From the NCBI GenBank assembly GCA_027886185.1, contig WOAB01000563.1, positions 2,108,001 to 2,172,000 of the forward strand: DNA of 64,000 bases, in the 5' to 3' direction. Each line of letters begins with the position of its first letter. The stretch's first letter is position 1. Below are positions 1 through 12,390 of the stretch, one piece after another. The position numbers and the translations under genes were made by a program. The notes beneath the pieces were generated by a model. It saw nothing but the letters and a program-made list of their open reading frames with translations, was not told where the DNA came from and ran no database searches. Source of the DNA: Rheum nobile. Its lineage: Eukaryota > Streptophyta > Magnoliopsida > Caryophyllales > Polygonaceae.

Positions 1-1406
1 TTTCGGGGCCATCTTACCTCTTTTCCATATTTGTCGAAACTCTTGACGAGCTCCGACACGGAAACACTGAAGTTGTAAGATTGAACCCTGGGAGGCAACG
101 TTGGACCATCTCTCCAGTCTTGGGACCTGTCCTGGAAGGAGTTTACCTGATTCTGCTCATTTCGATTACGAGGGTAGGGGTGATGACGTCTGTCTTGACG
201 GTTGTCGGAAGAGGATTTGCGATCGGATTGGTCGGGTCCATGGGACGCTTTTCGCGATTCGCGATCTTCTTCCAAACGTACCTCGGCCATAGTTTTGGCT
301 TGGACATCTTCGAAACTTCTGCAAGGGTACTTGGTGATCTCGTTGTAAAGATTGTTGTCCTTGATCAAACCTTGTCGGAAGGCTTCGATGGAGGTGGTGA
401 TGTCGTAATGGGGAATCGCGACTTTTTCTTTATTGTACCTATTAAGATAGCTTCAAAGAGGTTTATTATACTTGTGGGTGATTCGATAGAGATCACTCGA
501 CTGCCTTTCGAGCCTTCGACTGCTGGTGAATTGGATCTTGAAGGAATTGACTAGATCCGCGAATGAGGCGATCATTCCCTGAGGTAAACGCATAAACCAG
601 TTCAGTGCGGGACCCGCGAGAGTCGTGCCAAAGATTTTGCACATGACAGCCTCGCGACTCTCCCTTGGAATAGATGCAGTCATTAATTTTTGTTTATAGA
701 GAGAAATGTGATCATCTGGATCGCTGGTGCCGTCGAATGTCGCCATGCTAGGAAGGTGGAACTTCTTTGGGATTTAGACTCTGGCAATCTCTCCGATGAA
801 TAGAGATTCCTCATATCCGCAAGACGCTTCCTTCTCGATCGGCTGTGGAACTCTGGGAATTCTAGCGATGCGATCATCAAGTATCTTCATGTGCTGACTG
901 AGCGTCTGTTGGACGAGGGCCAGGATGTCGGAAGGATTGGTAACCTGTGGTTCATCGATTCGGGTCCCTTCTGACCCGATCGGTGTGGAGAAAGTAACAT
1001 TGTTAGTTGAAAATGGATTGACTAGAGGAGTTCGAGATATACCCTCAGTATGTTCGGGATGCCGTATGCTCGGGGGGGTCAGTTCGACGCTATCCATGTC
1101 AAGACGTGTTTGGATGTTGCTATGGATGGGCATCCGCCTGGATCCAGAAGCCATTGATTGTACCTGCGACTTAAGAGACTCATTTTCACGGGTTAGTTGT
1201 ACAATCTCGGCCTCGGATTGGGTGGATAAGGTAGCCAAGGCTTCGGTCTTTTGGCGTTGTTGGGCAAGTTCCTCTTGTAGGGCAGTCATTTTTTGGGCAA
1301 GCTCTTGGAATTGGTTTGGAGTAGGGTTTTCGGTTGTGATTCCTTGATCTTGGGTGTCGTCTTCGAGGCATGGCTCCTCGGTACCAGTAGGTGGGTTGAT
1401 GGTCAT
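1..1406 (-). pseudogene. gag: Ty3-type retrotransposon gag, decayed, runs off the left edge
   Basis: Read on the minus strand, the protein starts at the ATG at 1406-1404 (MTINPPTG), just inside the primer-binding site. It has a glutamine/glutamate-rich coiled-coil stretch (about residues 35-80), a Ser/Pro-rich linker, then a retrotransposon capsid region (about 746-100) with motifs such as FDGTSDPDDHI, MCKIFGTTLAGPALNWF and IEAFRQGL. Gag of this family packages element RNA in cytoplasmic particles. The same frame is interrupted by stops at 774-776 and 453-455, so this copy is dead. No pol is visible because the element continues to the left of the window. The Tat-like Ty3 assignment is inferred from the GGCGCC-type primer site and the gag style; an autonomous or gag-only parent is equally possible. 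Confidence 0.8.
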
Positions 1407-1440
1407 GGTTGGAAGGTTTTGAGATAGTGATCGGCAAGTT

Positions 1441-1460
1441 GCCCCACGGTGGGCGCCAAA
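1441..1460 (-). other. Primer-binding site of the left-edge LTR element
   Basis: On the minus strand this reads TTTGGCGCCCACCGTGGGGC, one base downstream of the LTR end. Plant Ty3 elements of the Athila/Tat type have primer sites starting TGGCGCC, complementary to a tRNA 3' end. It fixes the strand of the element and the inner LTR border. Confidence 0.75.
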
Positions 1461-1461
1461 T

Positions 1462-2214
1462 TGTTTTAGGGCAAAAAGATGAGTCGACCTAAATCGCCTT
1501 AGACGGGATAACGAGTCGATCGGATAATATAAAATCGATCCAAACCAAATAGACAATCAACCAAGTAAAGAATAGATGCGAAATAGTAATATGATTTATT
1601 GATCAATCGATAATAGAATCAGATCAAAGTACAACTTATCCTTAAAGAGTAAGGGATCGAATCTTGTTCGACAGGCAGCTTTTGCGATTCGACCGACAAT
1701 GATCGGGTAATATCCCAAGGGGCTTGAGCTAGAGTGAATATGCTAGTGAGCCTTTCAAAAGCTAAGTGAGTGAATACTGCATGTAGACGTGTGTTTCCTC
1801 GTTTGCTTCTTCGTGGTCTATATATGGTAGTTTCTTCCTGTGTCCGTTTATTTATCTTTGCAATATCCTCTATTAACTCCATACGAGATCTTCGGTATTT
1901 GCTCTTAAATGCCATCGTTATCCTTCGTATTTAATGTTGTTACCGTTGTTATCGAGCGATTAACGCCCTGGGCGAAATCTTCGGAGCCGGTCGGATCCCA
2001 TGCGTCTGAGGAATGTTCGTCGCTTCCCTCCAGTTCTCTCTGGCCTTCGACTTTGTTTGGATCTTGGCCCAATTCGTTTGTTCTGATATCTTTAGATAAT
2101 GTTGGGCCCAACAGTTACCTTCAAGTTCGGCACAGCAGTGAAGGATCTTTACTTCGTGAAACGAACAGAGAGGGTTTAGGGATTGTTGAAAATGAGAAGG
2201 AACATGGTCGGTCA
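1462..2214 (-). mobile_element. 5' LTR of the left-edge Ty3-type element
   Basis: The inner border is fixed by the adjacent primer site: on the plus strand the LTR begins TGTTTTAGGG. The outer border is proposed at 2214, where the minus strand would start TGACCGACCATG, giving about 753 bp with TG...CA ends. A TATA-like stretch (CTATATATGG on the plus strand, about 1817-1826) would suit a minus-strand promoter. The partner LTR and the target duplication lie outside the window, so the outer border is provisional. Confidence 0.55.
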
Positions 2215-2765
2215 TAACTATTTACCTGATATGACTTCATTTATGTAGTACACATCTTTTAACCTATGTTTTCCCTCTAAAACTTAACAAGTTTCCCTCC
2301 AATTTCTACCCCTGAACACGTGTTAGGTTGTCATCCAAGCAGAACTCAAAGCCACCGTAACAAGTTTCCCTCCAAAGCCACCGTAACACCACAAGACCTT
2401 AAATCCACAAATCTTCAAAAAAGATTGTGCAGAGTCTTCAATGTCTTTGGAATAGAAGAAATTTAATAATGAGTGAGTTCTGACTTTCACGTTCATATTC
2501 AGATACATTACAAGACATTCTTTTGTGGTTCACTAAACGAGAGAACAACCTTTCAGCTTCTTGTTGAGCATTACACCAACTTTAACTCCCGTTTATCCTT
2601 GATTCTAGAATATTTGTTTTCCCTATAAATTTTTACAGCCATCCAATAGAATTATCAAAATCGGCAGCCTGAAAACCCTTTAATGTCGGTGTTAGGGTAT
2701 TGGTCATACTGTCAACGTTTGCCATAAAGTATTTAACTTGTGTTTGCTTTTTGTTCGTATAACAG
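2215..2765. other. Upstream flank of the MULE transposase
   Basis: No convincing coding sequence. Near 2725-2765 the sequence ends in a pyrimidine-rich stretch and ..ATAACAG, which looks like a splice acceptor for the first recognisable transposase exon. A further 5' exon may therefore lie in this stretch or have been lost. GTTGTCATCCAAGCAGAA occurs here (about 2328) and, one base different, inside the coding exon (about 3227). Confidence 0.4.
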
Positions 2766-5602
2766 GTTCAAGATCATACTACTTGACTCTGAAAACAGGT
2801 GGTGAATGGATATCTAAGGGAAACAAGTGGGTTTTTGATGGGATCACAATGACAACCAGACTTCTTTTGTATGCAGATATGAATTACTCAAATCTGAGGA
2901 AAAAGTTGGCTGAGAAGATTAAATGCATTGACGAGATAGATGAAATGGAGATAAAATATCTGTCACCGTGGAAATCAATGCCACAACCAATCGGTGTGAA
3001 AGATGACGAGGACCTTGATGCTTTCAAATTTTTGAACTTGCAATCACACGATGTTATTTGGCCTATCGAGTTATATGCGAGTATGAAAAAGAAAGGAAAC
3101 AAAGAGGCAGAGGCCGAGGTTATAATGACTGGTCATCCAAGTAAAAGTGATGACAAGGACATCACAGTGTGTCTGACTCCGCCACCGTTAAGACAAACTC
3201 AAGAGGCAGAGGCCGAGGTTGTGGTAGGTTGTCATCCAAGCAGAAATGGTACCAAATCCGACAAGAGCAATATGGTAAGCGACAATTGTCCCACTGAAGT
3301 TGTACTGAATATAGTTGGTTGTGACATGTATGAACTGAAACCAAAAATTTGTCGTGTAAACAATGGGGAAGTACAAATAGTTGACTTGGTGAGCCAATCT
3401 GAGGCAGACTCGGAAACTAATGGGAGAGAAACAAGGTCTTCCACAGGAACGAAAAGAATACATGAATGTATTGACATTGAGAGTGATTATGGGGAAGACG
3501 TTGGGCGAGACTTTGAGGAAGATGTTGAAGAAGGGACATTGTTGGATGACACTAATGAAGTCGACAACTTATTCATAGACATTGATGAGGAAGTTCTACA
3601 AGAGATTGAAGCCGAGTACTATCGTAGCAAACAGTTTAGTAAAAGGCAATTGGATGATTTGGAAGAGCCAATGGAGGATAATGGGGTGAGCGGCAATAAT
3701 TTGGAAATAAAATTTGGAGAGCATTTCAATTGCAAGAAGGATCTTAAGGATCGTTTATCCTTGACGGCATTACAGAGGCGCTTCCAGATACAAGTCCAGA
3801 AGTCTGATAAGAAGTTATATGTGGTAAGGTGCATTGATCCTAGTTGCACATTTTATTGTCGTGGGAGCGCTCTTGGCAGCACAGGATTGTTTAAAGTAAG
3901 GAAGTATTGTGGACAGCATACATGTGGCATGAAGCTAAAGCATAACCACCACATACATGCAAGTTCAAGCGTAATTGCTGACCATATTATGTCAAGGTAA
4001 GTAAATAATCATGTCAGTACGATCATATATATTTATGAGCATGTATATGAACTAACCTTATCACGTTACATATACAATCATGTTACAACTTTAATACAAC
4101 CGGTACATGTCCTAGACCTCATGCTTCCGAAATTCAAGACATCATGAAGAAGATGGGAGTGGCAGTTAGTTACGATAAGGCAAACAGAGCACGTTTAACC
4201 GCCATTGACAGGATAAGAGGCACAGCTGAAGAAAGCTACAATAGGATTCATGGATACATGTACATGTTTGAAAGGATGAATACAAGGATAGTCACACATG
4301 TTGAAGTAGATTTTAATCATCGATTCAAGTATTGTTTCATCAGCTTGGGTGCTTGGCACAATGGAATGCAGTTTTTAAGAAAGGTATATTTAAGTTTTGT
4401 CACGTTCCACGATGCTATTGTCAAATTGATGCAGTACACTATAGCATATGTCACTTTGTAAAGCTGAGTGAAAACTATTACAGGTCATAACTGTGGATGG
4501 TATCCATCTAGGATCAAAGTACAAAGGCACACTTCTAGTTGCAGTGGCACAAGACGGAAATAGACAAATATATCCAGTGGCTTTTGCTGTTGTTGACAGC
4601 GAGAATGACAGTTCATGGTCATATTTCTTCCGACACCTACGCTCCGTTGTTGCCGACGATCATGACCTCGTATTTGTGTTTGACCGTCATGGAAGCATTT
4701 ACAAAGGTTTAAGAGAGTGTTATATCTTCGCAAAGCATGGTTGTTGCACACTTCACCTATTTCAAAACGTGAAGACGAGGTTTAAAAGAAATGACTTGTG
4801 GATTCTGTACCAAAAGGCAAATCAAGCGTACACCAAACAGGACTTCAATCGTGAATTTGCAAGACTTTGCAACCAGTCTCCGGAAGTCGGTACCTACCTC
4901 AAGGGTATTGGATTTGAAGCGTGGACAAGGTCGCATATGCCCGCAAACAGATTCAACATTAAGACGTCCAACAATGAGGAATCCGTTAATATTCGCTTAG
5001 TGGGGCCGCGTCGAATGTCGTTGATTGGGTTGCTTGATGGTATACTGAATGTCATGAGTCAGTGGTTTTGTGACATGAGATTGAATGGAGAGCGACATTC
5101 TCATGTTCTGACCCCGACAGTAAGTCGTGAGCTAGAAGGTAATTATTTGAAATCGTTGACAATGGTTGTGAGTAGGCTAAATCAATATGAGTTTCAAGTG
5201 CATGCCAATGGAACTACATTCTTGGTAAATCTGCATGCTCAAACCTGCTACTACAACGTCTTTCAAGTTGACCAAATTCCTTGTGCACATGCAATAGCGG
5301 TTGCGAAGGATTGTGGTGTGGATCTTGTCACTCTTGTTCATCTCCTCTTTACTGCTGAAATGTGGAAGGAAGTGTACAAGTAAACTATATATCCGGTTCC
5401 TGCATTTGAGCGTTGGGAAGTTCCTGACACGGTCTTGAATAGAGCATGTTTGCCCCCGGATGTTAGAAGGAAATCAGGAAGACCAAGGAAAAAAAGAATC
5501 CCGTCACGGGGAGAATACAGGGGCCCGATGAGAAGGTGTGGAAGTTGTGGCATTGTCGGCCATAACTCACGAAACTGTCCTAACCCCTCAGCCGGCCCAT
5601 GA
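2766..5602 (+). CDS. mudrA: Mutator-like (MULE/MuDR) transposase, spliced, one premature stop
   Basis: Cut-and-paste transposase of the MuDR family, acting in the nucleus on MULE ends. Three exons are proposed: 2766-3996 (donor CAAG|GTAAGT), 4116-4383 (acceptor CCTAG|A, donor AAG|GTATAT) and 4484-5602 (acceptor TTACAG|GTC); all joins keep frame. Order of parts: an N-terminal PB1-like region (GGEWISKGNKW onwards), an acidic middle, the MuDR DNA-binding domain near the end of exon 1 (conserved C/H positions between 3830 and 3955), the DDE catalytic region beginning VDGIHLGSKYKGT and FDRHGS, a C..H..N motif (HGCCTLHLFQN), a SWIM-type zinc finger (IPCAHAIA; its first CxC is degraded to CYY), and a terminal zinc knuckle (CGSCGIVGHNSRNC). 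An in-frame TAA at 5381-5383 cuts off the last 73 codons, after the SWIM motif. The start codon is unknown because the first exon begins at an apparent splice acceptor. Family identity is secure; activity is doubtful. Confidence 0.88.
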
Positions 5603-6194
5603 TGCCGTTAATTGTGCTACCTCTTCAATTATCTATTTTGTTAATATGTGTTTCCTTGTGTTACCTCTTGAAATATGTATTTTGTTAATATGTGTATTAA
5701 GAGATCCAAACTCTTGAAGGATCTCTTACCACTCATATTACTTTTCGTATAAATGATATGTATTTTGTTAATATGCGGTTAGTTAATGTAACAATATCTT
5801 TTCATGACTACATTTATGTCCTGACATTGTCAATATTGACTATTTTTGGTTAAATTCATATGACAAAAGTTTCACTCCATTCCGTACCTACCCCTGGACC
5901 CCACTTGTTATTCTTCCATATTTATCATGGCAGATTCAATATGCTTTCAAATAACCAACGGACCGACATGAGTGGCATTTGAATAACACACAGGAAAAAT
6001 ATAAACCGTCCTTGGCCATACATAACATGCTTCTTAAAATCATTACATTTACCTGACATTACATAGTCACTACATGACATTATGTCTTCACGACACTCAC
6101 ATGTCTTCACGACATTATATAGTCACTAATACGATGTTCAACACAACTACTTTAAACCAACAAAAGCATCACCATAGAGTTACATTCTTCAATT
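5603..6194. other. AT-rich spacer between transposase and B3 remnant
   Basis: No gene seen. It holds short direct repeats (TTTTGTTAATATGTGT twice around 5637-5697) and a stretch (about 6020-6130) that resembles 7360-7460. Both lie at the 3' side of minus-strand genes, so they may be related downstream sequences. Confidence 0.35.
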
Positions 6195-6825
6195 TCAAAA
6201 TAAATCTCTGAATATGGTAACGTTGTATATAACATTGCGACGCCTCACTATTTCAAATACACATGCATCGTTCATATCCAATCCATTGTCAATTACAAAT
6301 TGCCTCCAGTCTGTTCCAAATCTGTAGCGATTCCCACTTTTTGCGACAGACACGGGGCCACGCAGCCATACCACAATTCAGGATGACTTGAGTGATTCTT
6401 GCAGCACTCAAGAATTTGATAGCATGTTTGCTCGGGACACCCTGTATAGCAGTAAGTGCATTACAAGTTGATATTATGAAGTAATCCTTATCACACATTT
6501 ACATTATAAGGTTCAGTAATCCTACCAGATAATAGTCACCCTGGACATTGGTTTGATTCATTAAAACAACGAAACTATTAATCGTGTCACATGGAAAAGC
6601 TTGGGCTCTTTGTAATGCTGATGGTGTCTCAACTGCAACAGCTCCAACATCATCATCAACATCTCCATCATCTTCAAGAATAATTGGGTGGTCGCCACTG
6701 TTGTACTCTCCAGTACTCCAACTGTTGTAACTGGTGTCTTCTTCACAGTGGGATTCAGAGCTGATATCAATCACATTGTTCGGCATCCTGTTAACAGCAC
6801 CACACAGAAGAGGACTTTGATGCAA
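6195..6825 (-). pseudogene. B3 DNA-binding-domain gene remnant (REM-like), frameshifted
   Basis: Two minus-strand exons join cleanly: 6825(or further)-6536 ending CTG|GTAGGA, and 6441-6195 after ACAG|GGT. The first encodes an acidic linker (NVIDISSESHCEED.. to DDGDVDDDVGAVAV). Across the splice the sequence reads ..GDYYLGVPSKHAIKFL, then W.., and later RYRFGTDWRQFVIDNGLD, MNDACVFEIV and NVTIF. That is the pattern of the plant B3 fold: YL-VP start, W, W--F, GD/ND-C-FE, final IF. B3 proteins are plant DNA-binding transcription factors. A one-base excess in the G4/C4 run at 6354-6357 shifts the frame in mid-domain, so the copy is broken. An upstream part may extend to about 6900. It lies between the MULE transposase and the ULP-type genes, so it was either captured by the transposon or is a neighbour. 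Confidence 0.65.
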
Positions 6826-7541
6826 TATGGTAAAGCAATTATCATATCCAGTTCCAAAGAGAGACTTTCATTGAACTCAGAATATCACTTTAGCAACTCC
6901 ATCTGTTCGAATAAAAGGTAAACTTTTCGAAACAATTTAAAAATAACCATGCTAAATGTATAATAATACCTGGACTTCCTTTTTCGTGAGTGAACTGGTG
7001 TTGATTGTGGTTGAACTCTCTCTAAATGGGGTCAATTTGATTTCGGTTGTTCAATCCCGACAAACCCTAGAAAACTTACCCAAATTGAGATAGATGAAAT
7101 GAAGTCAAGGAACCGCTCAGAAATTGTATATATAATAGTCTGTTAAATCGGGTTCATAACAAGTTCTTAATATAATTGTTAAACCGGTCGAAATTGGCCC
7201 TAATATGGCATTGTGTGCTCCAAGGAACCGCTCAGAAATTGGGCTGAATATGGCATTTTTTTGGGCATGTCATACTAACTGTTTTGGCATGTCGTCTTTC
7301 ATGTCATAAAGTACTATTTCATGCGACATTATCATAACATACTATATTATATAAAACAGAAATACATAACATGCTTCATTTGGCAATCTGACATTTACCT
7401 GACAATATATAGTCACTATATGACATTATCAGTTTTCTACTTGACATTATATATTCATACAATAACAAACTTCATAACCTACTAAATACTACACTAAATT
7501 ACATAGTCTATACACTACATTACTTAATCAAATACTAAATA
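6826..7541. other. Non-coding AT-rich spacer
   Basis: No supported gene. CCAAGGAACCGCTCAGAAATTG occurs twice in part (about 7107 and 7219), and a block at 7360-7460 resembles 6020-6130. It probably holds the 5' flank of the B3 remnant and the 3' flank of the gene at 7542-7958. Confidence 0.35.
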
Positions 7542-7958
7542 TTACATAAACATTGATGCGGAGGAGACAGATGAATTTGGGCCGTCGCGCTGCGGAAGTT
7601 CTTCAACAACATCTTCGGTGACGACATATATGTTTATGAAGGCCACGGTTCTACCTTGGGCGGCAAGGACGGCCGCGTCTCCTCAGTTCTGTAAGGCCCT
7701 CAAGGTACGAGGGCCGCCATTGGGGGGCACAACTTCGAAGAAGTACGAAGCGTCTCGTTCATAATTGTTAAAATGATACAGTTGATTGATCAGCCACCAA
7801 ATATCCTGCACCATTTCAGCCAACGGACTCCAGTTTTGGGTCCTCCCGCCTTGGTAGTAATGGGTCGAAGTCCTGGTCATTGCTCCCCTTGAAGGGATGA
7901 TTCTCCCTCCGGTACAGACAGTTGCAAACACCTTGTGATCGTTAGGCTGATCAGCCAT
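7542..7958 (-). CDS. Small protein of unknown function, in-frame TGA near the middle
   Basis: I do not recognise this protein. The minus strand opens at ATG 7958 (MADQPNDHKVFATVCTGGR). It runs 91 codons to a TGA at 7683-7685, then continues in the same frame for 46 more codons (GDAAVLAAQGRTVAFINIY..) to a TAA at 7542. The first part is rich in Trp/Tyr/Phe (SPLAEMVQDIWWLINQLYHF, NNYERDASYFFEV) and ends in a Gly/Pro turn (VPPNGGPRTLRALQN). The regular composition on both sides of the TGA suggests a once continuous protein of about 138 residues. It has no signal peptide or obvious membrane segment. It sits between the B3 remnant and the ULP-type gene, on the same strand as both, so it may be MULE cargo. 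Confidence 0.4.
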
Positions 7959-8591
7959 GGAAACGAAAGAAGCGTAGGGAATTTGGTGTTTAGGGTAAGG
8001 TGGAAGATGTTTGCATGGATTGTGGATGAGGAAATATGACTTCGTATGAGGGGGTATATAAAGAGGTTTTTGGGTTGGTGGCAGTTACAGATACATTTAT
8101 GACGGTGCTCTAATATTTTCTTAATTTAATTATTTGTGTTCATATCCTGTCCTGTCACTGATATCTTGTCTAATCAGCGTAAATTGGAGTTGGTGGGCAA
8201 TTACTGCTAATTTCATGACGGTTTAGAGTTTTTTATTGTCTCTTCTCAAAAAAGGAGTTAGTAGAGCCGATATCCTGTTTGGATTTTTTTATTGTATCCC
8301 ACATCCCTCTTAGATTCATCTTGTCATGCTACTTCTTAATATGTATATTATGAAGTCAGACAATGTCCCTATATTATTTGACAAAACTATCATTTGAATG
8401 CCGTTTAAGTGCCATGTAACTGCCACTTAACCTACACGCACATAACTGCCATTTAACTGCCATTGTATGTAATCTAAACAAGTTGTCGTAACATTGTATG
8501 TAATCTAAACAAATGTCTTCGAAAACATCCAATTATACGTAATCTAAGCAAATGCCATCCAAACCCCAAAAAGAACATCCAAATATCCAAT
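7959..8591. other. Spacer between unknown gene and ULP1-type gene A
   Basis: AT-rich and without a supported gene. It contains a family of short near-repeats around 8400-8560 (GCCATTTAACTGCC and ACATTGTATGTAATCTAAACAA variants), possibly 3' flank of gene A. Confidence 0.35.
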
Positions 8592-10167
8592 TTAAACGAT
8601 GGAGTTCCTTAGGCTCGACCTCCACACCCCGTCAAACACGCTGTGAGCCATGTCGCTCCTGAAGCCGTCAATAAATTTGTCTGCCACAACGTCAAGATTT
8701 TTCCAACCAGCACTGAGCAACTCCATGTATTTCAGAGTGTATATCCCACAGTCATGACTATGAACACAAAATGCAATAAAGTTACTTAGATGAAGTATAT
8801 AATAAAATTGGTAAGAGGATTGATATTTCGACTTACCCACGTTTGTTCTGCTTCAGTCCTTGAATTCTCTCAAATTTAATCTCTTGAGTACCCCGATGTT
8901 CAAATTTATTGGCAAGCGGCGGGTACTGTGTCATGAAGTGAAGAAGAAACCTTAAAACCCCATGCAGCCAGGTCTCTACGTCCAAGTTAGTGTTCAAATC
9001 CACATTACAATCATATACATTTGTCTGCCATTGCTGCAGATCGATCTCTACAGCCACCCAATGCATGTTATTGATGTTGAGGGGGACACAAATGAAGTCC
9101 AGATCATCCCAACTGGACCCATAAGGTTTAGGCCGATCTCCCCTAAAGTATTCAAGTGCACGTTCAGATGCAGGTGGAACAATACTATTATTTTGGACAT
9201 AGTATCTATATACCTCCGTATAATCAACAGGCCAGAAAACGTCCAATATTGTGGCCTTGCTTTTAACTTCGGACTCCAAAAGCGCCTTACGGATATAACA
9301 ACAAACTTCATCGATTTGCTTCAAAAAAATATAATTCATCTTGTCAGGCATTGCAACAAATCCCAACAGTAAACTAATTTGACATCATAAGTAAATAACT
9401 TGCACCATCTTCCAGCTAAGCTTTTGGTTCCAGTATTAAGCCAAACCAGTCCTTGTCCATCTCTTGACCACACAATCCAACTCTTGGCTCAAAGCTGAAA
9501 AATAAAGAAGGAATAATTAAATCCATGAAAGATAGTTGAACATTATTAAATCCGTGAGATACTAACCTTTCATCATTCATCCATTCCAGCAAAGCAGTCA
9601 TCTCCTTCACCTGTGAATTCTTGGTTATCTTCTTCACAGTTTTCCCCTTTTTCTCATATGTGTAAGGTGTTAGTTTTTTGGCGGATGGCTTCACCATACG
9701 ACTAGGAAGAACCCTCTTCGGTTGGAGATGCTGCTTTTGTTTATTTTTGGGTTTCGACATGCTGGATGAAGCAACCACAGCGGCTAGCACTGAAAGAGGT
9801 TCCTCTCTTTCCTCAACCTCTGATGGGGTTAGCTCCTACTGGGTAGCCTCCGGTGCTCCTTCAATGTCGTTAGTAAAATCCTGCTCCTGGTCCTTTTCAC
9901 CAACGCCATCATTTTCATTTATGTCTTTGACAATGGCCATAACACCATACGCACCCTCAACATCATTGTTACCCTCAATGGTATTATCAAAATCCTGCAA
10001 TCATAATAACCATGTCATACATGAGTACAAATCCTGTCACCATGACAGACTTTTCTTGTAAAACATAAAAACTCCCATCACACACTAGAAATCTTGTCAC
10101 CTCGTACAAATAATAATGTCATAGTAGTGATGATAATATGATAATTTTCATATGAGCATATTCATAC

Positions 10168-10320
10168 CTCTTTGCCTTCAGCCTCTACCTTCTCCACCTC
10201 AGCCTCCTGAACCTCAACCTCTACCTTCTCCACCTCAGCCTCCTGAACTTCAGCTTCTTGAACCTCAACCTCTACCTTCTCCACCTCAGCCTCCTGAACC
10301 TCAACCTATTTGTCACCACC
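10168..10320 (-). repeat. 36-bp coding repeat in the acidic region of gene A
   Basis: Direct repeats of about 36 bp (one unit shorter, inserted) encode VEVQEAEVEKVE-type units on the minus strand. On the plus strand the same bases read as a Pro/Gln/Leu stretch, which I regard as a shadow. The repeat lies immediately after the stop at 10306-10308. Confidence 0.65.
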
Positions 10321-11190
10321 CTCACCATCACTCTCATTATCACCAACTTCATTATCCTCATCAGAAACTTCCTCATCATCATGACTTGCAACCTCAGCTT
10401 CTACCTTGTCCTCCTCCTTCGGTTTGTCACCACTCTGGCGAAGTTCTTCATTGTCATTACCCTCATCATCATCACCAAATTCATCATCATCATCCTCACT
10501 CTCAACCTCATCACTCTGAAACTCCTCACCCTCAACCTCCTTATCCTCCACCTCCTCATCCTCTCTTTCCTGGTCATCCTTATAAACTTCATCATTTTCC
10601 TCATCAGACTCACCATAGGATTCAAAATCATCATCATTTGAATAACTCTTTGATTTCCCCTTACTCTTGAGCTTAGGCACCTCCTCCTCCTTTGGTACCC
10701 TCTTTTCTAGCTTTCACATCCTGTCAAGCACTCCTTTTTCCATCTTCTTCATCATTCTGAAAATCTGACTTATCACCTCTGATGAATGCACAGATGCATT
10801 ACTCGGGCTTGCTCCATCTTTTCCTTGCTTCCCCTTCTTTTTCAAACCCTTCATTGCTTCCTTCACAATCTTGTCAAAATGCGGGTCATCATTTTCAACA
10901 ACATAGTAGCAGTCGGACAGCTTATCCACCTCATCCTCATCGGGAATAAGAATGGGGTTAACCACATGTGTAGGATCAACCAAAGACAACTCCAACACTC
11001 CATGTTCAGGGGCTTCATCTGAAAACCAACGAAGACCTCGAGGCATTGCAGATTCACTCAACTTTGATGCAAATTGGAGACCAAATGTTGGCACAGCTTC
11101 CCATACCCATATCTACAATAACAAGCGGTTTGAGAATTAGCAAATTAAGATACATTAAATCATTTTATCCTGTCACCCTAAAACTATCTG

Positions 11191-12390
11191 GAATGCAAAT
11201 AAAAGTATGTTGGAAAACTAGTATGTTGTGTCAATGAAACAACAAACAACTTCCTCCATATTCACCATGATCCTGCCACCCTGTACTCAAATATCCTGTC
11301 ATAGTATAGCATAAAGTATACTACTATGCTGCAAATAAAACACACTCAATAATTCATATTTCAACCATTAAAAATTTAGATCAGGTCACCATAAAACTAT
11401 CTGGAATGCAAATAAAAGTATGTTGGAAAACTAGTATGTTGTGTCAATGAAACAACAAATAACTTCCTCCATATTCACCATGATCCTGCCACCCTGTACT
11501 CAAATATCATGTCATAGTATAGCATAAAGTATACTACTATGCTGCAAATAAAACACACTCAGTAATTCATATTTCAACAATTAAAAATTTAGATCAGGTC
11601 ACCATAAAACTATCTAGAATGCAAATAAAAGTATGTTGGAAAACTAGTATGTTGTGTCAATCAAACAACAAACAACTTCCTCCATATTCACCATGATCCT
11701 GCCACTCTGTACTCAAATATCATGTCATAGTATAGCATAAAGTATACTACTATGCTGCAAATAAAACACACTCAGTAATTCATATTTCAACAATTAAAAA
11801 TTTAGATCAGGTCACCATAAAACTATCTGGAATGCAAATAAAATTATGTTGGAAAACTAGTATGTTGTGTCAATCAAACAACAAACAACTTCCTCCATAT
11901 TCACCATGATCCTGCCACTATGTACTCAAATATCATGTCATAGTATAGCATAAAGTATAATACTATGCTGCAAATAAAACACACTCAGTAATTCATATTT
12001 CAACCATTAAAAATTTAGATCAGGTCACCATAAAACTATTTGGAATGCAAATAAAAGTATGTTGGAAAACTAGTATATTGTGTCAATGAAACAACAAATA
12101 ACTTCCTCCATATTCACCATGATCCTGCCACCCTATACTCAAATATCCTGTCATAGTATAGCATAAAGTATACTACTATGCTGCAAATAAAACACACTCA
12201 GTAATTCATATTTCAACCATTAAAAATTTAGATCAGGTCACCATAAAACTATCTGGAATGCAAATAAAAGTATGTTGGAAAACTAGTATGTTGTGGCAAT
12301 CAAACAACAAACAACTTCCTCCATATTCATCATGATCCTGCCACCCTGTACTCAAATATCCTGTCATAGTGTAGCATAAAGTAATTAATA
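11191..12390. repeat. 213-bp tandem repeat filling an intron of gene A
   Basis: GAATGCAAATAAAAGTATG recurs, with point changes, at 11191, 11404, 11617, 11830, 12043 and 12256, an exact 213-bp period throughout. There are five full units and a partial sixth that ends near the splice donor at 12409. Units differ by scattered substitutions only. The repeat is within the intron between the DUF1985 exon and the next exon. Confidence 0.92.

Noticed and set aside
10152..10670. Plus-strand Pro/Leu/His-rich ORF opposite gene A
   Set aside because: It is the complement of the acidic coding tract of gene A, whose flanking exons and splice joins support the minus strand.
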